This document shows, one piece after another, positions 15,804 through 21,168 of a stretch of 21,168 nucleotides of DNA (positions within the stretch are counted from its first letter, which is position 1; the number at the start of each line of letters is the position of its first letter). Origin of the DNA: JAZDLC01 sp043802345. Its GTDB lineage: Bacteria; Planctomycetota; B15-G4; JADJEK01. The translations under genes and the position numbers were made by a program. The notes beneath the pieces are model-generated. The model was not told the origin of the DNA. It was given only the letters and a program-made list of their open reading frames with translations, and made no database searches. The stretch spans positions 1 to 21,168 of the forward strand of contig JAZDLC010000104.1 of the NCBI GenBank assembly GCA_043802345.1, in the 5' to 3' direction.

Positions 15804-17579
15804 TCACCCGGTTCGCTTCACGGTGACGAATGTGATGTCACTGTCGATCGACCCGCCCTCGACATACTTCTCGAGCGTGTGGGCCACCAGATTGACGAAC
15901 GCCTCCGAGCTCTTGGCTCCTTCCCGGGCGATCAAGCGGTAGAAGTTCGCTTCGCCCAGCTCCGTTCCCTCGCGGTTGGAGATGCCGAACACGCCCGGAG
16001 TGCAGAGCACGATGCGGTCGCCGGGATCGAGCTGAACCTCCAGTTCAACCAGCGAGCGATCGAAGACCGGCCCCTTGTCGAAGCCGAGCGCGATGCCGTC
16101 CGAGTGCAGCGGCTTGACCCCCTTCTTCTCCGCCACGTACCGGATGACCGGGTTGTGCCCGGCGTTGGCGACGATCATCTTGCCGGTCTTCGGATCGAGC
16201 ACGCAGGCGACTGCCGTGACGTACATGCCCCGGCGGAGATCCGGCGACAGCAGGTTGTTCACCTTCTTGAAGATGTCGCCCGGGCTCCGTGCCAGTTCGG
16301 AAACCACGGTGGTGAACGACCGCGCCATGGCGGTCAGCATGGCGGCCGGAATCCCCTTGCCCGACGCGGAGGCGACCATCAGGAACAGCCTGCCGTCCGG
16401 CAGGGTGAATACGTCGTAGTAGTCGCCGCCCACCTCCGGACCGGGCTGGTAGTGGGACGCCACCTCGTAACCCTCGATCTCGGGCAGCTTCTCCGGGAAC
16501 AGGCTCGACTGGATCTCCAGGGCAACCGAGAGCTGGTGTTTCTGCCGCTGGTGATCGACCTCCGCCTCCTGGGCTTCCTTCAGTCCGCGGGCCATGCGCT
16601 CAATGGTTCGCGAGAGGACTCCGATCTCATCCTTCGTGTGCACTCGCGGGTGATGATCCAGATTCCCCTTGGAGATGATCTCCACGTCGCGGGTGAGGGC
16701 TGTCAGCGAAGAGGTGATCGTGGACCCCATCACGAACGCGACCCCGATCCCTAGCACGGTGAAGACGATCGCCAGCATGATCACCTTCGTGCGCACGTCC
16801 TTCAGCTGCCGCTGGATGAACTCCTCCGACAGCACCACCGTCACCTTGCCGTCCACGTTGCCGAACCGGTTCACGATATTCGCGACGAACGAGCGGGCGC
16901 GGTGCGTCTTGCCATCCGGAGGCGTGTACGTTCCATACTCGATCGATACACCACTCCTACTCCCCTGGGAACGCCCCGCGAAGTCGAGCTGCGTACGATT
17001 GCTGGCCAGGCGGATGATCCGGGTCCGGTCCGGATTGGAAATCAGGACGTCCAGGATCCGCTCGTCCCCGCCGATCAGTTTCTCCAATCGCTTCTTGTTG
17101 TAATCCCGGATCTCGTCGGCGGTGCGCCTCTGGTCCTCGGTCAGCGCCCCCGCCGGGATCTTCTTTTCGCCCGAGGCGATCTCCCGCTCGAACCGCGCGT
17201 AGCTGGTCCCGGCATACGCCAGATGGAACTCGTTCCAGATATCGATGTCGGGAGGGGTCAGGGCCCGGGCCGTCATCACGCCGGCGGCGTCGATCTCGTC
17301 GTTCAGCGATCCTTCCAGGTTGTTGTAGAGCACCGTACCGAACAGGCCCATGAAGATCGCGATGGCCGTGCTCACGGCCAGGGCCAGCTTGACCGAAACT
17401 CCCAAGCCGGCGCGGCGGATTCGTTCACCGTCCCGGAGAATGGCCGACGACTCGCCCGCGCGCCCGCTCTTCATCTCCGCTGCGTTCAGGATCTGAGTGG
17501 CGGTCACCTTTTCCCGGAGATCAACCTTCTTGGCGATGACCGTGCTGTTGCTGCTGCGACGCTTCTTCGATCCTGCCAT
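15804..17579 (-). CDS. Membrane HAMP protein with degenerate PP2C/SpoIIE-type phosphatase domain
   Basis: The 591-residue protein has, in order: a basic cytoplasmic N-terminus (1-60), a membrane helix (62-84), an extracytoplasmic sensor region of about 180 residues, a second helix (266-288), HAMP (289-341) and a SpoIIE/RsbU-type PP2C domain (368-589). Such proteins dephosphorylate anti-sigma antagonists in partner-switching pathways. The domain keeps EVGGDYYDVF (383-391) and the closing SDITFV (580-585). The usual GDVSGKG Asp is Ser404 (MVASASGKG), and the TDG Asp is Pro528 (LCTPGVFG). Both normally bind the catalytic metals, so activity may be lost or altered. The start at 17579 has AGGTGG upstream. 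No anti-sigma or antagonist gene is next to it. It follows pgpA by 40 bases. Confidence 0.85.
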   Translation of the reverse strand: MAGSKKRRSSNSTVIAKKVDLREKVTATQILNAAEMKSGRAGESSAILRDGERIRRAGLGVSVKLALAVSTAIAIFMGLFGTVLYNNLEGSLNDEIDAAGVMTARALTPPDIDIWNEFHLAYAGTSYARFEREIASGEKKIPAGALTEDQRRTADEIRDYNKKRLEKLIGGDERILDVLISNPDRTRIIRLASNRTQLDFAGRSQGSRSGVSIEYGTYTPPDGKTHRARSFVANIVNRFGNVDGKVTVVLSEEFIQRQLKDVRTKVIMLAIVFTVLGIGVAFVMGSTITSSLTALTRDVEIISKGNLDHHPRVHTKDEIGVLSRTIERMARGLKEAQEAEVDHQRQKHQLSVALEIQSSLFPEKLPEIEGYEVASHYQPGPEVGGDYYDVFTLPDGRLFLMVASASGKGIPAAMLTAMARSFTTVVSELARSPGDIFKKVNNLLSPDLRRGMYVTAVACVLDPKTGKMIVANAGHNPVIRYVAEKKGVKPLHSDGIALGFDKGPVFDRSLVELEVQLDPGDRIVLCTPGVFGISNREGTELGEANFYRLIAREGAKSSEAFVNLVAHTLEKYVEGGSIDSDITFVTVKRTG

Positions 17580-17619
17580 GGTTCACCACCTTCTCGCAGA
17601 GCCGTACCTGGCCTTGCCG

Positions 17620-18132
17620 TCACCAGGGCGGATTCTCGAGCAACTGTCGGTAGACGATCACGCCCAGCAACGCATACACGCCCGCCACCAGATCATCGAC
17701 CACGATTCCCACGCCACCCTTCAGCCTTTGTGACTGGCGGGCCGGAGTGGGTTTGAGGATGTCAAAGATACGGAACAGAACGAAGGCGACCAAGTACTCC
17801 CCGAAACCGGGCCACTTGTCCGAGAGGGTCAGCAGGGCGACGTAATATCCGGCGAACTCGTCCAGAACGAACACGCCCGGGTCCTTCTTGCCGGTCAGGG
17901 CCTCGATGCGGCCGCCCAGGGCGATCGAGCCGAGGGTCGTCAGCACCACCAGAACCGCCAGAGTGGGTCCGGCGGGCAGGCCCGAGAGCGAGAGCAGGTA
18001 GGCCAGAACCGCCGCGGCCGCCGTGCCCGTGGTGCCGGAAACGATCGGGGAATAGCCCGACCCGAATCCGGACGCGAAAAACAGCGCGAGCCGGTCGCCA
18101 AGGCTGCGGGATGGCAGCGGCTCCGGCGTCAT
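17620..18132 (-). CDS. pgpA: Phosphatidylglycerophosphatase A
   Basis: The 170-residue membrane protein removes the phosphate from phosphatidylglycerophosphate to give phosphatidylglycerol. Family motifs are clear: GSGYSPIVSGTTGT (24-37), KDPGVFVLDEFAGYY (83-97), FRIFDILKPTPAR (120-132) and LKGGVGIVVDDLVAG (137-151), with several hydrophobic helices between them. The length is normal. Its ATG overlaps the pgsA stop as ATGA, which puts two consecutive pathway steps under coupled translation. A Ser replaces the Pro usual in the first motif (VSGTTGT instead of APGTxGT), probably without consequence. Confidence 0.92.
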   Translation of the reverse strand: MTPEPLPSRSLGDRLALFFASGFGSGYSPIVSGTTGTAAAAVLAYLLSLSGLPAGPTLAVLVVLTTLGSIALGGRIEALTGKKDPGVFVLDEFAGYYVALLTLSDKWPGFGEYLVAFVLFRIFDILKPTPARQSQRLKGGVGIVVDDLVAGVYALLGVIVYRQLLENPPW

Positions 18133-18728
18133 GGGTCGGTCCGCAGGAGGCGCGCTGCCTTGGTGATGTACTCGATGCCCGAGTAGAAGGTCAGGATGAT
18201 CGCGGTCCAGATCAGGACCACGGCCAGGATGCGCGATCCGGTCACCACGAAGGCCTGCTCAGGGAGCCAGAGTTCGACGATCTTGAACAGGAAGATGGAG
18301 GGAATCGCCGTGCTCTGGACGATCATCTTCAACTTGCCTGGCCAGGAGGCGCTGAAGTCGATCCCGCGAGATTCCACGAAGCCTCGCAGGCCGTTGATGA
18401 CGAATTCCCGGGTCACGATCAGCACCACCATCCACGGGGCCAGGACCGGCCGCACCCACTCCTCCGCCACCAGGAGTATGAGCGTGCCGCAGACCACGAT
18501 CTTGTCCACCGCCGGATCGGCGACACGACCGAAGTCGCTGACCTGCTTGTACTTCCTGGCATAGTAGCCGTCCAGGGCGTCACTGGCGACCACGGCGACA
18601 AAAAGCAGCATGGAAATGATGAGCAGGAGCACTCCGTGCTGCCCATTCACATCCATCACCGTCATCAGCGTGAAAAGACCGATCGCCAGTACCAGCCGGC
18701 CCATGGTGATCTGGTTGGCGACGCTCAT
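18129..18728 (-). CDS. pgsA: CDP-diacylglycerol-glycerol-3-phosphate 3-phosphatidyltransferase
   Basis: The 199-residue membrane enzyme transfers a phosphatidyl group from CDP-diacylglycerol to glycerol-3-phosphate, the committed step to phosphatidylglycerol. The CDP-alcohol phosphotransferase signature is complete: D50-x2-DG-x2-AR-x8-G-x3-D-x3-D (DALDGYYARKY then GRVADPAVDK). The N-terminal NQITMGRLVLA is typical of PgsA. About five hydrophobic helices are visible. Its ATG overlaps the rimO stop (ATGA), and its own stop overlaps the pgpA start, so it sits in a tightly coupled rimO-pgsA-pgpA unit, an order seen in other bacteria. Phosphatidylserine synthase is unlikely given the N-terminal motif. 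Confidence 0.93.
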   Translation of the reverse strand: MSVANQITMGRLVLAIGLFTLMTVMDVNGQHGVLLLIISMLLFVAVVASDALDGYYARKYKQVSDFGRVADPAVDKIVVCGTLILLVAEEWVRPVLAPWMVVLIVTREFVINGLRGFVESRGIDFSASWPGKLKMIVQSTAIPSIFLFKIVELWLPEQAFVVTGSRILAVVLIWTAIILTFYSGIEYITKAARLLRTDP

Positions 18729-20125
18729 GGGCCGGCTCCCACGGGAGAAGAGAGGCGGGCCTGCAAGTCGTATCCATCAGTCCCGGTGACAAGCGCATCG
18801 ACGATCATGCCAGGCCGTCGCCCCTCCGCGGCAAGCTCGACGCGACAATCGATCTGCGGCGCGTCTCCCGCGGTGCGTCCCGTGGCCAGGCCGTCCTCGA
18901 CCTGGTCGATCAGCACCTCGAGGGTCCTGCCCACCAGCGCCTCGTTTCGCCTGGCCGTGATCTCGCGTTGCAGCGTCATCACCTGCCGGCGCCGCTCCGC
19001 CGCCACGCGCGCCGAGACCCTGGATTTCAACCCGTGTGCGTCGGTGCCCTCCTCCCGGGAGTAGGCGAAGCAACCGAGCCGGTCGAAGCGGGCCTCTTCC
19101 AGGAGCGCCAGCAGCCGCCCGAAACGACGCTCGGTTTCGCCTGGGAACCCGACCAGCACGGTTGTCCGCAGGGTCATGTCCGGCACCTCCTCCCGCAGTG
19201 AGGAGACCATCCGCCGGATGGCGTCCACCGGCGTGCCCCGGCGCATTCTCTTCAGGATTTCGTCGTCGCCATGCTGGATCGGAACGTCCAGATAGGGGAC
19301 CAGCTTGGGATTCTCAAGCAGCTCGCGCGTGAGTGAGGGGCGGAAGGAGCCGGGATGGGCGTACAGGAGCCGGATCCAGCGCAGCGAGTTGTGGGTGGCA
19401 AGCGCCCGGATCAGCACCACGATGCCCTCTCCGTAGGCCATCCCGAGATCACTGCCGTAGGCCGTCGTCTCCTCGCCGATCAGGTTCAGCTCAATCACCC
19501 CGGCCCGGGCGAGCTGTTCGGCCTCTTCCATCAGGATCTCGATCGGCTTCGAGCGCTGCCGGCCGCGGATCCCGGGAATGGCGCAGAACGAGCATTTCCG
19601 GTCACACCCCTCGGAGACTCTCAGGTAGGCGGTGTGGGGCAGGGTCAGCAGGGTCCGGCCCAGATCGACCGAAGCGGTCTTCGGCCCGCCGCCGCCGAAA
19701 AAAGGCGTCCCGGCCACGCTCGAGCCGGGGGAGCCGGACCCTGACACCCGGGACGCGATCGCGCGAAACACCTCCGGGGCGTCCGAGTAGTCGGAGATAT
19801 CAAGGAAGGCGTCGACGTCGGGGAGCTCCCGGGTCAAGTCCGCCCCGTAGCGGCGGACCATGCAACCCGCCACAACCACTCCCTTGACCTCGCCACGGGC
19901 CTTCAGCTCCAACATCTCGCAGATGGTGTCGATCGACTCCTCGCGAGCCGCATCGATGAAACCGCAGGTATTGACCACCACCACGTCGGCGCCTGCTGGA
20001 TCCTGCTGAAGTCGGAAGGAGTTTCCCGCCAGCCGGCCCACCAGCACCTCGGAATCGATCAGATTGCGGGGACAGCCGAGGGACACCAGCGAAACAATCA
20101 TGCTCGGCTCGGTCAATGGACGCAT
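18725..20125 (-). CDS. rimO: Ribosomal protein S12 methylthiotransferase RimO
   Basis: RimO adds a methylthio group to an aspartate of ribosomal protein S12. The protein has an N-terminal methylthiotransferase domain with the three cluster-binding Cys (LGCPRNLIDSE, NTCGFI, AGCMVRRY; Cys18, 54, 88). The radical SAM core has CDRKCSFC (Cys174, 178, 181). The C-terminal TRAM domain contains TAGDAPQIDCRVEL, close to the RimO-specific DAPEID. LGCPRNLIDSE favours RimO over MiaB. A Gly/Ser-rich insertion of about 25 residues lies just before the radical SAM motif. The start could be ATG 20125 (466 residues) or ATG 20101 (458), and neither has a strong ribosome-binding site. Confidence 0.93.
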   Translation of the reverse strand: MRPLTEPSMIVSLVSLGCPRNLIDSEVLVGRLAGNSFRLQQDPAGADVVVVNTCGFIDAAREESIDTICEMLELKARGEVKGVVVAGCMVRRYGADLTRELPDVDAFLDISDYSDAPEVFRAIASRVSGSGSPGSSVAGTPFFGGGGPKTASVDLGRTLLTLPHTAYLRVSEGCDRKCSFCAIPGIRGRQRSKPIEILMEEAEQLARAGVIELNLIGEETTAYGSDLGMAYGEGIVVLIRALATHNSLRWIRLLYAHPGSFRPSLTRELLENPKLVPYLDVPIQHGDDEILKRMRRGTPVDAIRRMVSSLREEVPDMTLRTTVLVGFPGETERRFGRLLALLEEARFDRLGCFAYSREEGTDAHGLKSRVSARVAAERRRQVMTLQREITARRNEALVGRTLEVLIDQVEDGLATGRTAGDAPQIDCRVELAAEGRRPGMIVDALVTGTDGYDLQARLSSPVGAGP

Positions 20126-20185
20126 CCGCCCGGGGACTTCTGAAAACCAACCTTCGTCCCTGATCCGGTTGAAGGTACGGGGAAG

Positions 20186-20683
20186 CTAAGGGCCCGCGCA
20201 AGAAGATCTTCCCAGTTTGGCGAGGTACTGCTGGTGAACCTCTCCTGCCCTGAAGAAACTGCCGGCGGTGGCGATCTCGGTCACGATCGGAGCCTCGAAC
20301 CTCCCCGAGCGAGCGGCTTTCTCCCGCGACTCGATCGCCCTCCGCCTCTGCTCGTCGGCATGGCAGAAGATGACCGAGCGATACTGCAGGCCGAAGTCCG
20401 GCCCCTGCCGGTTGAGCGTGGTGGGATCGTGACACCGAAAGAACTCCTCCAGCAAGGCCGAGAAGGAGATCTCCGCCGGGTCGAACAGGATCTCCACCAC
20501 CTCCGCGTGCCCCGACTCCCCCGCGCACACATCTTCGTAGGTCGGCTGTTCGAGCGTCCCCCCCATGAAGCCGACCGCCGTGGAGAGCACCCCGTCAAGC
20601 TGGCGAAAGGCCTCCTCGACTCCCCAGAAGCAGCCCGCTCCCAGGGTGGCTCGTCCGATCGTCTCCACCTTTCCGTGACTCAT
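20186..20683 (-). CDS. msrA: Peptide methionine (S)-S-oxide reductase MsrA
   Basis: The 165-residue protein reduces methionine-S-sulfoxide in proteins and free form. It has the catalytic GAGCFWGVEEAF (Cys18), GHAEVVEILFDP, DFGLQYRSVIF and the closing AGEVHQQYL. The last residues, SSCAGP, place Cys162 where a resolving cysteine could act. The ATG overlaps the stop of the upstream nitroreductase gene (ATGA), so the two redox enzymes are made together. A 60-base gap to rimO shows no terminator. Confidence 0.95.
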   Translation of the reverse strand: MSHGKVETIGRATLGAGCFWGVEEAFRQLDGVLSTAVGFMGGTLEQPTYEDVCAGESGHAEVVEILFDPAEISFSALLEEFFRCHDPTTLNRQGPDFGLQYRSVIFCHADEQRRRAIESREKAARSGRFEAPIVTEIATAGSFFRAGEVHQQYLAKLGRSSCAGP

Positions 20684-21168
20684 GGAAACCGGTTCTCCAG
20701 GACGACTTCCTGATACGGCAGCTGCCCACCCCGCTCCTGGGCTGGCTGCAGCGGGCGGCCGATGGCCACCATCATCGCAATCAGGTGATCATCCGGCAGG
20801 CGGACCAGCCGCGCGACCTCCTCGAAGTCGAAGCCGACCATGGGGCAGGAGTCGTACCCCATGGACCGCGCCATCAGCATGAGGGTCTGGGCAGCGATCC
20901 CGGCGGAGCGCATGACCTCGTCCCGCTGCCACTCCGGAGAGTCCTGGTACACATTTGAGATTGCACCGACAAGGAACTCCCGCACCGCCTGGGGTACGTT
21001 CACCCAGTAGCGCTCCGGCTGCTTGCTCCACGCCTTTGCATCGCCGCAGATCAGCACCAGCAGCGACGCGTCCGTTACCTGGGCCTGGTTCCAGGCCACC
21101 TTCCGAACCTCCCTGCGCAGTTCTTCGTCCCGAATCAGGACGAATCTCCAGTGCTGGATATTGAAGGA
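20680..21168 (-). CDS. Nitroreductase family protein (5' end outside window)
   Basis: The 162 visible residues belong to the FMN-dependent nitroreductase fold. NIQHWRFVLIRDEELR near the window edge is the phosphate/FMN-binding start of the fold. WNQAQVTDASLLVLICGD, IAAQTLMLMARSMGYDSCPMVGFD and MMVAIGRP follow in family order. The reading frame runs off the right edge, so the first 10-30 residues are missing. These enzymes use NAD(P)H to reduce nitro-aromatics, quinones or related oxidants. The true substrate is not predictable. It is translationally coupled to msrA, which suggests a role in oxidative or electrophile stress. Confidence 0.9.
   Translation of the reverse strand, partial: SFNIQHWRFVLIRDEELRREVRKVAWNQAQVTDASLLVLICGDAKAWSKQPERYWVNVPQAVREFLVGAISNVYQDSPEWQRDEVMRSAGIAAQTLMLMARSMGYDSCPMVGFDFEEVARLVRLPDDHLIAMMVAIGRPLQPAQERGGQLPYQEVVLENRFP

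Overview
This window comes from a GC-rich bacterial chromosome with dense coding, short intergenic gaps and many 4-nt start/stop overlaps. No tRNA, rRNA or CRISPR array is visible. The lineage cannot be fixed from the sequence. A lipoprotein joining VCBS/FG-GAP repeats, an ASPIC/UnbV-like segment and TPRs, a secreted protein with a Cys/Gly/Pro-rich C-terminal module, and a membrane-bound spermidine-synthase-like fusion together suggest Planctomycetota, Acidobacteriota or a related environmental phylum (inference).

Layout. (1) Positions 1-454 hold the last 36 codons of a transposase (possibly ISKra4-like) running directly into the C-terminal ATPase half of a histidine kinase whose upstream part is missing. 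An insertion event appears to have cut the kinase. (2) 493-2703 is an RND/MMPL-type exporter on the + strand. It converges on a - strand block holding a spermidine-synthase-like fusion (2726-5335) and the replication-restart helicase PriA (5387-7600). (3) 7601-7896 is a divergent regulatory region with four TGG-type direct repeats at about one helical turn, resembling MraZ boxes. (4) 7897-10824 is a + strand run of three unrecognised genes: a secreted protein, a helical cytoplasmic protein, and a protein with a zinc anti-sigma-like HxxxCxxC motif plus TPRs. The last two are translationally coupled. (5) 10902-14195 is a 1097-residue lipoprotein with seven Ca-binding-like repeats and a long TPR tail, closed by a strong hairpin terminator shared with a convergent secreted protein (14264-15220). 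(6) 15500-21168 is one - strand chain: nitroreductase, MsrA, RimO, PgsA, PgpA, a membrane HAMP/PP2C-type regulator and a MazG-like hydrolase.

How the genes fit together. The last block joins oxidative-damage repair (nitroreductase, MsrA), ribosomal protein S12 modification (RimO), two consecutive phosphatidylglycerol steps (PgsA then PgpA), a membrane signalling protein and nucleotide-pool cleaning (MazG). Most of its junctions are ATGA overlaps or near-abutments, so co-transcription is likely. The PP2C domain has lost two of its usual metal-binding aspartates and may be a pseudophosphatase.

The most novel material is the 7.6-10.8 kb operon with its repeat-bearing leader, the degenerate phosphatase, and the transposase-kinase junction.
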